Notes: generated from the sequence alone by a model not told the origin. 7,756 bases of DNA from Alphaproteobacteria bacterium (GCA_011526395.1 WTHW01000244.1:5606-13361); one strand, 5' to 3'. Positions 1-6,808 are shown, counted from the stretch's first letter. Program-made: numbers and translations.

Positions 1-1879
1 TGGATTTTGCCTTTTCCACAAGAGCGGCGGCATCTATGCCTGCTTTGGCAAGCTGGCCTGGCCGGCTGTCATGGTCGATATAGTCATCTGCGATATGTGC
101 GATGCGTATTTTACAATCAGATGATAACAGCCCTTCATTGGCGCAATATTGCATCAGATGAGCTGAAAAACCGCCAGGACTTGCTTCTTCAACAACCAAT
201 AGTGCGTCATGATCTGAAATGAGCTGGCGGATAAGGTCTTTATCAAGTGGCTTGGCAAATCTGGCATCTGCGATGGTCACACTATAGCCTTCTGCTTCTA
301 GGAGGGCGCCTGCCTTTTCGGCCTCTTCCAAAATTGTACCAAGAGAGAGGATGGCAATATCGCGGCCCTGTTTCAGGATACGGCCTTTACCAACTGGCAC
401 AGCGATTGGGGTATCTGGCATAGGGATGCCGCGCCCCTCGCCGCGCGGAAAGCGCAAAGCAGATGGCCCGTCATCATAATCATGAATGGTTGCCATCATA
501 TGAACAAGCTCAGCCTCGTCAGACGGGCAAGCAATCATCATATTTGGCAGGCATGACAGATAAGCAAGATCAAAGACACCGCCATGTGTGGCCCCATCTG
601 CGCCAACAAGCCCTGCCCTGTCGATGATAAAGCGCACTGGCAGATTTTGAATCGCCACATCATGCACAAGCTGGTCATAGCCACGTTGCAAGAATGTTGA
701 ATAGATAGCCACAAATGGCTTCATCCCCTCAGTCGCAAGACCAGCGGCGAAGGTGACAGCATGTTGTTCAGCAATGCCAACATCAAATGTCTTAGCCGGA
801 TGTGCTTTTTGGAATTTATCAAGCCCTGTCCCTGATGGCATGGCGGCAGTAATGGCAACAACCTTGTCATCTTCATCTGCTTTTTTAATCAGCTCTTGGG
901 CAAAGACAGAGGTGTAATTTGGCACATTGCTAGCTGGCTTTATTTGCTCGCCTGTGATGACGTCGAATTTTGGCACAGCGTGATATTTCTCATGGCTTGG
1001 CCCTGCAAAAGGATGACCTTTGCCTTTTTCGGTCACAACATGCATAAGCACAGGCCCTGTCACCTCGCCATCGCGCAGGTTTTTCAAGACTGGTAATAAT
1101 TGGCTCATATCATGGCCATCAACAGGCCCAATATGGAAAAAGCCAAGCTGTGAGAATAAAGATTGTGCGCCCACAATCTCTTTAGCAAGTGAATGAGCGC
1201 GGCGCGCTGTTTGTTCAATCTCAGCTGGGAAGCGGCTTGCCACTTCTTTCATGATGCCTCTGATTGATTGATAAGGCTTAGAGGTAATCAGATTTGAGAG
1301 ATAGGATGATAAGGCGCCAACCGGCTGGGCGATTGACATATCATTATCATTCAAAATCACAATCAAATTTGATTTATCTGCACCAGCATTATTCATCGCC
1401 TCATACGCCATGCCAGCACTCATCGCGCCATCACCAATGACGGCAATGACGTGATTATTTTCACGCTTTAGATCGCGTGCCACAGCCATACCATAGCCAG
1501 CTGAAATAGATGTTGAGGAATGACCTGCGCCAAATGGATCAAAGTCAGATTCGCTTCGTTTGGTGAAGCCTGATAGGCCATCTGTCTGGCGGAGCGTGTG
1601 CATGGCATCGCGCCTGCCAGTTAGGATCTTATGAGGATATGCCTGATGGCCTACATCCCAGATAAGGCGATCATCAGGTGTGTTAAAGACATAATGGAGC
1701 GCGACTGTTAGCTCTACCACGCCAAGACCTGCGCCTAGATGACCACCTGTCTGTGAGACAGCTGAAATCATATCTTGGCGCACCTCATCACTTAGCTGGC
1801 TAAGCTTGCTCTCAGATAGAGCGCGCAAATCCTGCATAGAAGTGATGCTGTCTAGCAATGGTGTTTCTTTATGAGCCAA
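1..1879 (-). CDS. dxs: 1-deoxy-D-xylulose-5-phosphate synthase (C-terminus cut by window edge)
   Basis: Dxs is a cytosolic, thiamine-diphosphate-dependent enzyme that condenses pyruvate with glyceraldehyde 3-phosphate to DXP, the first step of the MEP isoprenoid pathway. The reading frame is open from an in-frame TAG at 1895-1897 to the window edge, giving 626 codons. Family landmarks are in the expected places: TGGHLGAGLGVVELTVALH near the N-terminus, GHSSTSISAG, the ThDP/Mg motif GDGAMSAGM starting at residue 149, the catalytic Glu in GIAEQHAV at residue 371, and DRAGLVGADGATHGG. The last visible residues (GQLAKAGIDAAALVEKAKS) are typical of the end of the protein, so probably only some 5-20 residues are missing. 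The chosen start is TTG at 1879: AAAAGGGA sits 6 nt upstream, no ATG lies between the upstream stop and the conserved region, and the next ATG (about residue 15) has no such site. CTG at 1885 is a less likely alternative. The gene follows ispA by 42 bp and is probably cotranscribed with it. Confidence 0.97.
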   Translation of the reverse strand, partial: MAHKETPLLDSITSMQDLRALSESKLSQLSDEVRQDMISAVSQTGGHLGAGLGVVELTVALHYVFNTPDDRLIWDVGHQAYPHKILTGRRDAMHTLRQTDGLSGFTKRSESDFDPFGAGHSSTSISAGYGMAVARDLKRENNHVIAVIGDGAMSAGMAYEAMNNAGADKSNLIVILNDNDMSIAQPVGALSSYLSNLITSKPYQSIRGIMKEVASRFPAEIEQTARRAHSLAKEIVGAQSLFSQLGFFHIGPVDGHDMSQLLPVLKNLRDGEVTGPVLMHVVTEKGKGHPFAGPSHEKYHAVPKFDVITGEQIKPASNVPNYTSVFAQELIKKADEDDKVVAITAAMPSGTGLDKFQKAHPAKTFDVGIAEQHAVTFAAGLATEGMKPFVAIYSTFLQRGYDQLVHDVAIQNLPVRFIIDRAGLVGADGATHGGVFDLAYLSCLPNMMIACPSDEAELVHMMATIHDYDDGPSALRFPRGEGRGIPMPDTPIAVPVGKGRILKQGRDIAILSLGTILEEAEKAGALLEAEGYSVTIADARFAKPLDKDLIRQLISDHDALLVVEEASPGGFSAHLMQYCANEGLLSSDCKIRIAHIADDYIDHDSRPGQLAKAGIDAAALVEKAKS

Positions 1880-1921
1880 ACCCAGTCCCTTTTCCTATCC
1901 TTAACTATCTATACGAGAGAA

Positions 1922-2857
1922 CTAATAAGAACGGTTTATAACAAATTTTGCGATCATTTGAAGCGTATTTGCGCCCGCGCCATAGCCAGCTAGCGCATCA
2001 CAGCTTTGTTGCACCAAATCATGGGCATAAGTCTTTGCGCCTTCTAGGCCATAAAAATCAACAAAGCTGGCTTTGCCTTGATCTTTATCACGGCCAACAG
2101 GCTTGCCCATCTTGGTGGTATCAGCTGTCACGTCAAGCACATCATCTGCCACTTGGAAGGCGATGCCAAGAGGTGTCGCAAAAGCGCGAAGGTCGCTGAC
2201 AAGCTTGTCAGACGCACCAGCGGCAATCGCCCCCATAACAGGAGATGCCACAATCAGCGCCCCTGTTTTCATGGCCTGCATCTGTTCTGTTTCTGCAACG
2301 CCAAACCCTTTGCCAGAAGTGGCAAGCGCCTCTGCCATTAAATCTAGCATCTGGCCGCCTGCCATGCCGCTAGCTGATGAGCCGACAGATAATTCATGAA
2401 CAAGGCGTAATGCCCTATCAGATGGCAAGACAGATGATGGCGCAGATAAAAGGCAAAATGCCTCTGTTTGCAAGGCGTCTCCTGCAAGGATGGCAGTCGC
2501 CTCGTCAAAAGCGATATGAACAGATGGCTTGCCGCGACGTGTTTCAGCATCATCCATCGCAGGCAGATCATCATGTATCAATGAATAAGCATGTATCATT
2601 TCAAGCGCAGATGCTGCCATCAGCGCGCCTTCAAAGGCTTGTTTATCATCTGGTGCGGCAAGACGTGCAGCGGACAGGCACAAGGCAGCTCTGATGCGTT
2701 TGCCGCCATTAAGGCACGCATAACGCATCGCCTCTACCAGCTGGGTAGCAGGGCTTGTCATCGCATCAAAATAATCAGCAAGGTGGTCTGTTACAAGCGC
2801 GCCATCATGGGCAAGCTGGCTTGCGATGGCATCAGGGCTTTTCGATGAATCTGTCAT
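1922..2857 (-). CDS. ispA: Farnesyl diphosphate synthase (geranyltranstransferase)
   Basis: This is a short-chain trans-prenyltransferase that adds isopentenyl diphosphate to DMAPP and GPP to give farnesyl diphosphate. The 311-residue protein has the substrate-binding GGKRIR (51-56), the first Asp-rich motif DDLPAMDD (96-103), RRGKPSVH (108-114), GDALQ (126-130) and the second motif DDVLD (238-242). The context AYSLIHDDLPAMDD matches the E. coli IspA type, with Tyr at position -5 of the first motif, which points to a C15 rather than a longer product (inference). The frame is open to an ATG at 2953, but that start would run through the 3' end of xseB and add about 32 unrelated residues. ATG at 2857 gives a normal family length and a 22-bp gap after xseB. 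No clear Shine-Dalgarno sequence precedes it, so translation may depend on coupling with xseB. It is followed by dxs, the usual proteobacterial arrangement. Confidence 0.95.
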   Translation of the reverse strand: MTDSSKSPDAIASQLAHDGALVTDHLADYFDAMTSPATQLVEAMRYACLNGGKRIRAALCLSAARLAAPDDKQAFEGALMAASALEMIHAYSLIHDDLPAMDDAETRRGKPSVHIAFDEATAILAGDALQTEAFCLLSAPSSVLPSDRALRLVHELSVGSSASGMAGGQMLDLMAEALATSGKGFGVAETEQMQAMKTGALIVASPVMGAIAAGASDKLVSDLRAFATPLGIAFQVADDVLDVTADTTKMGKPVGRDKDQGKASFVDFYGLEGAKTYAHDLVQQSCDALAGYGAGANTLQMIAKFVINRSY

Positions 2858-2879
2858 ATGGCTATAGTTGAAGGCTGTT

Positions 2880-3140
2880 TTAAGATGAGGCCGGGTCAAA
2901 GGGCGTCGCTGATTGCGGCGCGCCATCTGTTGACGGCACATCAATTTTTTCAACTTTTAAGCGCGCTTCTTCAAGGCGCTTTTGACAATGGGCTTTTAAG
3001 GCTGTGCCTTTTTCATAGGCCGCAATTGCTTGGTCAAGTGAGACATCACCGCGCTCAAGGACAGTGACGATTTCCTCTAATTGGCGCAAAGCCTCTTCGA
3101 AAGATAGCTCTTGTTGTGGGGTTGTGTTTTCAGTTGTCAT
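2880..3140 (-). CDS. xseB: Exodeoxyribonuclease VII small subunit
   Basis: XseB is the small subunit of exonuclease VII, which degrades single-stranded DNA to oligonucleotides. Several small subunits assemble with the large subunit XseA, which is not in this window. The 86-residue product has the family core from about residue 12 to 65: LSFEEALRQLEEIVTVLERGDVSLDQAIAAYEKG followed by a basic helix with CQKRLEEAR. These two helices form the usual helical hairpin. The last 20 residues are a low-complexity Pro/Ser/Ala tail. ATG at 3140 is preferred: AGGGGA lies about 12 nt upstream, and the conserved core begins shortly after. A GTG at 3152 is an alternative that would add four residues and overlap the stop of the XRE gene as GTGA. 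Its ribosome site would be too close. The gene lies between the XRE regulator and ispA, and the ispA-dxs linkage is common. Confidence 0.93.
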   Translation of the reverse strand: MTTENTTPQQELSFEEALRQLEEIVTVLERGDVSLDQAIAAYEKGTALKAHCQKRLEEARLKVEKIDVPSTDGAPQSATPFDPASS

Positions 3141-3148
3141 TTCAGAGA

Positions 3149-3604
3149 TCACTCCCCTTTAATCGTTGTGGCAATCGACTTTACCATATCTGCGATACGA
3201 CGCCTTACATGTGGCTGTTCGATAGAATAATAAGTGCGCACAAGCTCTAATGTCTCGCGTCTTGCCATTGGGTCTTTGGCATCATCAAGCTCAAGATCTG
3301 AGGCTGTGCTGGCTGTCATTTTGCGCGGGCTCGATTTCTCTGTTATCTCTGACATATCTTCGAAGAAATAATTAATCGGCACATCAATGATTTGCGAGAT
3401 ATCCCATAATCTAGAGGCGCTGACGCGGTTGGCGCCTCGCTCATATTTTTGGACTTGCTGGAAGGTAATGTTCAAAGCATTGCCAAGCTGTTCTTGTGAC
3501 ATGCCAAGCAATGTGCGGCGCAATCTGATGCGTTTGCCAACATGGACATCAACAGCATTGTTATTGGTCACACGGAAATTTTTATCTTCAGCTTTTTGCA
3601 CCAT
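3149..3604 (-). CDS. XRE-family helix-turn-helix transcriptional regulator
   Basis: This is a cytoplasmic DNA-binding regulator of 151 residues. An XRE/Cro-C1-type HTH domain covers about residues 20-80: VGKRIRLRRTLLGMSQEQLG, then the turn and recognition helix region TFQQVQKYERGANRVSASRLWDIS, and a dimer-like closing helix ending PINYFFEDM. The rest is a linker rich in Ser and Asp (about 85-115) and a C-terminal helical segment with LVRTYYSIEQPHVRRRIADMVKSI. This form, a short HTH protein with no cupin or peptidase domain, is widespread in alphaproteobacteria. I cannot name its targets. AAGGG lies 9 nt upstream of the ATG. Its TGA stop overlaps the GTG at 3152, and its end is only 8 nt from the preferred xseB ATG, so it is probably the first gene of the xseB-ispA-dxs operon. 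A short inverted repeat (3633-3641) in its leader could be an autoregulatory site. Confidence 0.9.
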   Translation of the reverse strand: MVQKAEDKNFRVTNNNAVDVHVGKRIRLRRTLLGMSQEQLGNALNITFQQVQKYERGANRVSASRLWDISQIIDVPINYFFEDMSEITEKSSPRKMTASTASDLELDDAKDPMARRETLELVRTYYSIEQPHVRRRIADMVKSIATTIKGE

Positions 3605-3716
3605 AATTTAAAACCCTTGCACTAGAAAACCCACCTTAGGTTGAATAGCGCACTGTGTGACAGAAAACAAGAAAACTAAAGGATAGGCGCCTAAATCTGC
3701 GGGTATAATATCAAAA
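3605..3716 (-). promoter_or_regulatory. Intergenic leader of the XRE-xseB-ispA-dxs unit with candidate promoter and operator
   Basis: This 112-bp gap separates the pip stop from the XRE start. On the minus strand TTGTTT (3665-3670) and TATTCA (3642-3647) are spaced by exactly 17 bp but each matches only about half of the housekeeping consensus. The odd palindrome ACCTAAGGT (3633-3641) lies directly downstream of the -10-like box, about where transcription would begin, which is a plausible place for an autoregulatory operator. A perfect 10-bp palindrome, TAGGCGCCTA, lies at 3684-3693. No convincing terminator for pip is visible, so readthrough from rpoH-pip is possible. All of this is pattern matching by eye. 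Confidence 0.25.
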
Positions 3717-4679
3717 TCAGCGTGAAGATGCGCGTTGGGACACTTGATCTAGGCCATTTAGCAAGGCAGGCAGCATACCTGATTCGAAAGCAGAATGTCC
3801 CGCATCATCAATCAGATGCAAAGTTGATTTAGCCCCCCATTTATGATGCAAGGCGTGCGCTGTAAAAGGCGGGCAAATCACATCATGCCTGCCATTGACA
3901 ATCACAGATGGCAGATGTGAGATTTTATGAAGATTATCAAGAATATAGCCATCTTCCATAAAGCAATTATAGGCAAAATAATGAGCTTCGATAAGAGCAA
4001 TGGCAATCGCCCCCTCGCCTGCACCACGCTTTTGGGCGGCCAAGGTGGCACATGAATTCTCGTAAGATGCCCACTGCTTTGCCGCCATGATGGCATCTGA
4101 GGATGATAGGCCTGTCAGGCGCGAGAGATAGGCTTTTAAGATATCACCTTGCTCTGCTTTTGGGAGATAATTCACAAAGGCCTGATGCGCCTCTGGGAAA
4201 AACCGCCCCATATCATATAAGAACCAATCAATTTCAGCCTGAGTGCCAAGAAATATGCCGCGCAACACAAAGCCAGCAACATTTTCAGGATATTTCAAAC
4301 CATAGCAGAGCGCCAAAGTGCTACCCCAACTGCCACCAAATAAAATCACCTTGCCAAGACCTAGATGAAGACGCAGTGCCTCAATATCTTCGACAAGCTT
4401 ATCAGTGCTATTATCCTTAATTGAGGCATAGGGGCGCGACCTGCCACAACCACGCTGATCAAACAAGAGTGCGCGGTATTTTAACGGGTCGAATAAGCGG
4501 CGATGAGCCGCGGAGCAACCAGCGCCAGGCCCGCCATGCAAAAAGATGACAGGCGTGCCATCTTCGATGCCGATTTGTTCATAATAAATCTCGTGGCCTT
4601 CGCGCACCAAATAGCCCTTGTCCCATGGCTGGGTGGGCGCATGAAGGCGCGTGGTTTCTTCATAAGGAGATGGCATCAT
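3717..4679 (-). CDS. pip: Proline iminopeptidase (alpha/beta hydrolase, peptidase family S33)
   Basis: Pip is a cytosolic serine exopeptidase that removes N-terminal proline from peptides. The 320-residue length is normal for the bacterial enzyme. The oxyanion motif HGGPG is at 48-52, followed by FDQRGCGRSRP (73-83), typical of Pip. The nucleophile elbow is GGSWGS with Ser117. The acid is Asp266 in GRHDVICP and the histidine is His295 in DDAGHS. The full catalytic triad is therefore present, and no signal peptide is seen. Two adjacent ATG codons (4679 and 4676) can start it. The first is taken because AAAGG lies 11 nt upstream of it. The gene begins 33 bp after rpoH with no terminator between, so it is probably cotranscribed with the heat-shock sigma gene. 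Other S33 hydrolases are possible in principle, but the Pip-specific motifs make this assignment strong. Confidence 0.93.
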   Translation of the reverse strand: MMPSPYEETTRLHAPTQPWDKGYLVREGHEIYYEQIGIEDGTPVIFLHGGPGAGCSAAHRRLFDPLKYRALLFDQRGCGRSRPYASIKDNSTDKLVEDIEALRLHLGLGKVILFGGSWGSTLALCYGLKYPENVAGFVLRGIFLGTQAEIDWFLYDMGRFFPEAHQAFVNYLPKAEQGDILKAYLSRLTGLSSSDAIMAAKQWASYENSCATLAAQKRGAGEGAIAIALIEAHYFAYNCFMEDGYILDNLHKISHLPSVIVNGRHDVICPPFTAHALHHKWGAKSTLHLIDDAGHSAFESGMLPALLNGLDQVSQRASSR

Positions 4680-4712
4680 ATTTGCGGCTACCTTTATTTG
4701 ATGCCCTTTAGA

Positions 4713-5600
4713 CTATGAGATTTGAGAGATGAGTTCTAGGGGGCTATCATGCTTTTCTTCAAGCGATTTTTTCAGCTTTTTCAGCGCGCGATGTTCAAGC
4801 TGGCGCACGCGCTCTTTGGAGACCCCAAGAACACGGCCTAGCTCCTCTAGCGTTGCACCATCTTCTGTCAGGCGACGCTTTAGGATGATCATACGCTCAC
4901 GAGATGATAATTCCTGCAAAGCCTGATTCAGCCAGTTAGACAGCACTTTTTCATCATGTAATTCAAGCACCACCTGTTCAGGTGAGGGGCGATCACAGGC
5001 GACAAAATCCTGCATCTCGCTCTCACCATCGAGCGCCACCGGAGCATTCAGGGAGGAATCAGGCCCCGACATACGCTGTTCCATAATCTCAACATCACGT
5101 ACATTCACGCCGATTGTCTCAGCGATTTTCTGGCGGCCTTCAAAAGATAGTGGACCGCCATCTGCTTCACCAATTTTCGCACGGACACGGCGCAATTTGA
5201 AAAATAGTGATTTATGAGCCGCTGTTGTGCCTGTGCGGACAATTGACCAATTACGCAGGATATAATCTTGGATGGAGGCTCTGATCCACCATGCGGCATA
5301 GGTTGAAAAACGAACACCCTTGTCAGGGTCAAAGCGTTTGGCCGCTTGCATCAGGCCGATATTGCCCTCTTGGATCAAGTCACCATTAGCAAGGCCATAA
5401 TGGCGATATTTCGCCGCGGCAGATACCACAAGACGCGCATAGGCCATGACCAAATCATGCATGGCGCGCGCATCATCATTATCACGCCATTTTTCAGCTA
5501 GTTCCACTTCATATTCACGTTCAAGCAAAGGTTGCTTCATCGCATTGCGGATGTAGCGATTATCTGATTGTCTTGTCTGTGTGCCAGTTGAAATAGCCAT
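4713..5600 (-). CDS. rpoH: RNA polymerase sigma-32 factor (heat shock)
   Basis: RpoH directs RNA polymerase to heat-shock promoters. The 295-residue protein shows sigma-70 regions in order: region 2 with LVMAYARLVVSAAAKY (50-65), GDLIQEGNIGLMQAAKRFD (73-91), and the -10 recognition helix FSTYAAWWIRASIQDYILRN (98-117). Next come the RpoH-box region HKSLFFKLR (129-137), region 3, and region 4 with SSRERMIILKRRL and the -35 HTH TLEELGRVLGVSKERVRQLE (250-269). RTGTTAA just before the box is typical of alphaproteobacterial RpoH. The box differs from the consensus Q(R/K)KLFFNLR at its first residue and at Asn. ATG at 5600 is preferred because GGAGGA precedes it by 4 nt. An in-frame ATG at 5612 with AAGG upstream would add four residues. 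A terminator lies just upstream, so the gene should have its own promoter between about 5610 and 5660. It is followed by pip. Confidence 0.95.
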   Translation of the reverse strand: MAISTGTQTRQSDNRYIRNAMKQPLLEREYEVELAEKWRDNDDARAMHDLVMAYARLVVSAAAKYRHYGLANGDLIQEGNIGLMQAAKRFDPDKGVRFSTYAAWWIRASIQDYILRNWSIVRTGTTAAHKSLFFKLRRVRAKIGEADGGPLSFEGRQKIAETIGVNVRDVEIMEQRMSGPDSSLNAPVALDGESEMQDFVACDRPSPEQVVLELHDEKVLSNWLNQALQELSSRERMIILKRRLTEDGATLEELGRVLGVSKERVRQLEHRALKKLKKSLEEKHDSPLELISQIS

Positions 5601-5655
5601 GGCGTCCTCCATCTGCGCCTTATATTTGCGCTTATCTGATGTGAGTCTCTACGCC

Positions 5656-5691
5656 AAAAAAAAACTGGTAGATCAGATATCCACCAGTTTT
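5656..5691 (-). terminator. Rho-independent terminator downstream of carD
   Basis: On the minus strand AAAACTGGT pairs with ACCAGTTTT (9 bp). The stem extends through a G-U pair and GAT/ATC to 13 bp, closing a 5-nt loop (ATCTG), and is followed by nine consecutive T. It lies 38 bp past the carD stop. The direction is clear: the inner pair is G-U in the minus transcript but an A-C mismatch in the plus one, and only the minus side has a long T tract. Confidence 0.88.
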
Positions 5692-5729
5692 AGGAAATGA
5701 AATTTCATATCGTGGGATGCGAAAACGCC

Positions 5730-6233
5730 TTACGCAGCATCCATGATTTCTTCGAGCTTTACTGCCGCTGTATCCTTGTCGATATCTTGGATAGCAGCAT
5801 ATTCACGTGCCAATCTTTCAAGCGCTGCTTGGTACATTTGACGCTCTGAATATGATTGCTCTGTTGCAGCATCTTTTTTACGTAAATCGCGCACCACTTT
5901 GGCAATTTCAACAGGATCACCTGATTTGATTTTGGCTTCGTAATCTTGCGCTCTGCGTGACCACATGGTGCGGCGCACTTTGGCTTTGGTCTGAAGTGTG
6001 ACAATCGCATCATCCATCTGTTTTGAAGATGATAATGTGCGAAGTCCAAGTGAAATGGCCTTTTCCATTGGCACACGCAATGTCATGCGATCTTGCTCAA
6101 AACGGATGACAAGCAATGTCATATCCATACCAGCGACTTTGCTTGTCTCTTTTCCGATGATACGGCCTACGCCATGTGTTGGGTAGACAACAAAGTCACC
6201 ATCCTCATAAGAGAATTCTGTTTTTTTAGCCAT
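5730..6233 (-). CDS. carD: CarD/CdnL-family RNA polymerase-binding transcriptional regulator
   Basis: CarD-family proteins bind the RNA polymerase beta subunit and the upstream edge of the transcription bubble, stabilising open complexes at many promoters, notably rRNA promoters. The 167-residue length matches the alphaproteobacterial form. The N-terminal RNAP-interaction domain covers about residues 8-65, with FSYEDGDFVVYPTHGVGRI and LRVPMEKAISLGLR. The C-terminal helical DNA-binding part follows, with the conserved tryptophan (W91) in RRTMWSRRAQDYEAKI, then GDPVEIAKVVRDLRKKD and LAREYAAI. The lysine-rich start (MAKKTEF) is typical. The Shine-Dalgarno match before the ATG is weak. carD lies between fdxA (164 bp upstream) and a strong terminator, so it may be transcribed alone from a promoter in that gap. 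In alphaproteobacteria it is often next to fdxA, which supports the call. Confidence 0.95.
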   Translation of the reverse strand: MAKKTEFSYEDGDFVVYPTHGVGRIIGKETSKVAGMDMTLLVIRFEQDRMTLRVPMEKAISLGLRTLSSSKQMDDAIVTLQTKAKVRRTMWSRRAQDYEAKIKSGDPVEIAKVVRDLRKKDAATEQSYSERQMYQAALERLAREYAAIQDIDKDTAAVKLEEIMDAA

Positions 6234-6307
6234 TCAATAGTCTCACAGAGTTTGTTGCGGCTGTGGGCATCACAGCGGCAATCTTAAAAATAAACTGGTG
6301 ATATCGT

Positions 6308-6336
6308 ATCATATTTGCGGCCATATATCAAATCAG
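6308..6336 (-). promoter_or_regulatory. Candidate promoter for carD
   Basis: On the minus strand a good -10-like hexamer TATGAT (6308-6313) is preceded at 17 bp by CTGATT (6331-6336), a half-match to TTGACA. Transcription would start near 6301, giving a leader of about 70 nt before carD. The -35-like box lies in one arm of the hairpin at 6329-6357. The call rests on consensus resemblance and position only. Confidence 0.3.
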
Positions 6337-6357
6337 CGCCATAGACGCGCTGATTTG
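6329..6357 (-). terminator. Perfect 11-bp hairpin between fdxA and carD, possible terminator
   Basis: CAAATCAGCGC pairs perfectly with GCGCTGATTTG around a 7-nt loop, starting 40 nt past the fdxA stop. The position suits a terminator of the fdxA transcript. However, the minus-strand downstream sequence is ATATATGGCC, not a T tract, so it would be a weak intrinsic terminator. It could instead protect the fdxA mRNA 3' end or be a protein-binding inverted repeat. Confidence 0.45.
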
Positions 6358-6397
6358 TCCTTGCATGATCGCTAGGAGATACGAAATGGGTAGCCGT

Positions 6398-6736
6398 CTA
6401 TGCCCCTTGACCAGGCTTGTCTGAGAAGTATTTTTCGAACTTCCCTGCCTCATCTACTTTGGCATCAGCGTCTGGCATCGCGTCAATCTTCTGACCGATA
6501 TTTGGCCAAATCTCTGACATATCTGCATTCAGCTTTAGCCATGGCTGTGCCTCTGGCTCTGAATCTGGCAGGATGGCTTCAGGCGGGCATTCAGGCTCAC
6601 AGACGCCGCAATCAATACATTCATCAGGGTGGATAACAAGCATGTTTTCACCCTCATAAAAACAATCAACAGGGCAGACTTCAACACAGTCTGTATATTT
6701 GCACATAATGCATTTATCATTCACGATATAGGTCAT
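6398..6736 (-). CDS. fdxA: 7Fe ferredoxin (3Fe-4S/4Fe-4S)
   Basis: This is a small cytosolic electron carrier of 112 residues, close to Azotobacter ferredoxin I in its first 55 residues. The cysteine pattern is CIMCKYTDC-VEVC-PVDC (9, 12, 17, 21, 25) followed by CIDCGVCEPEC (40, 43, 46, 50). By analogy with FdI, C9, C17 and C50 should bind the 3Fe-4S cluster and C21, C40, C43 and C46 the 4Fe-4S cluster, leaving C12 and C25 free. The tail (about 56-112) carries LNADMSEIWPNI and an acidic stretch, as in the family. AGGGG lies 9 nt before the ATG. The gene is 72 bp downstream of the TerB-family gene and 164 bp upstream of carD. Its redox partner cannot be deduced here. A short helical segment and a T run in the upstream gap do not amount to a clear terminator. 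Confidence 0.95.
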   Translation of the reverse strand: MTYIVNDKCIMCKYTDCVEVCPVDCFYEGENMLVIHPDECIDCGVCEPECPPEAILPDSEPEAQPWLKLNADMSEIWPNIGQKIDAMPDADAKVDEAGKFEKYFSDKPGQGA

Positions 6737-6808
6737 CGCATTTCGCCCCTAATAGGTTATGAATTACCGAGTGGTATGTACGTTAAAAAACACTCTTTCG
6801 CAAGCCCG

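Noticed and set aside
2377..2694. Plus-strand open frame of about 105 codons inside ispA
   Set aside because: It lies wholly antisense to a strongly supported gene and has no recognisable motif.
2858..2953. Longer N-terminus for IspA starting at 2953
   Set aside because: The added residues (beginning MKKLMCRQQ) are basic, unlike the family, and lie over the xseB 3' end in another frame. ATG at 2857 gives the normal length.
3684..3693. Palindrome TAGGCGCCTA as a terminator of pip
   Set aside because: With no loop it cannot form a stable hairpin, and no T tract follows directly.
3704..3709. TATAAT on the plus strand in the pip-XRE gap
   Set aside because: No plus-strand gene follows and there is no -35-like partner.
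4103..4420. Plus-strand open frame of about 105 codons inside pip
   Set aside because: It is antisense to a gene with an intact catalytic triad, and its composition is that of a shadow frame.
6760..6808. T run after the TerB-family gene as a terminator
   Set aside because: The only stem in reach is about 5 bp and is not next to the six T, so termination here is not supported.
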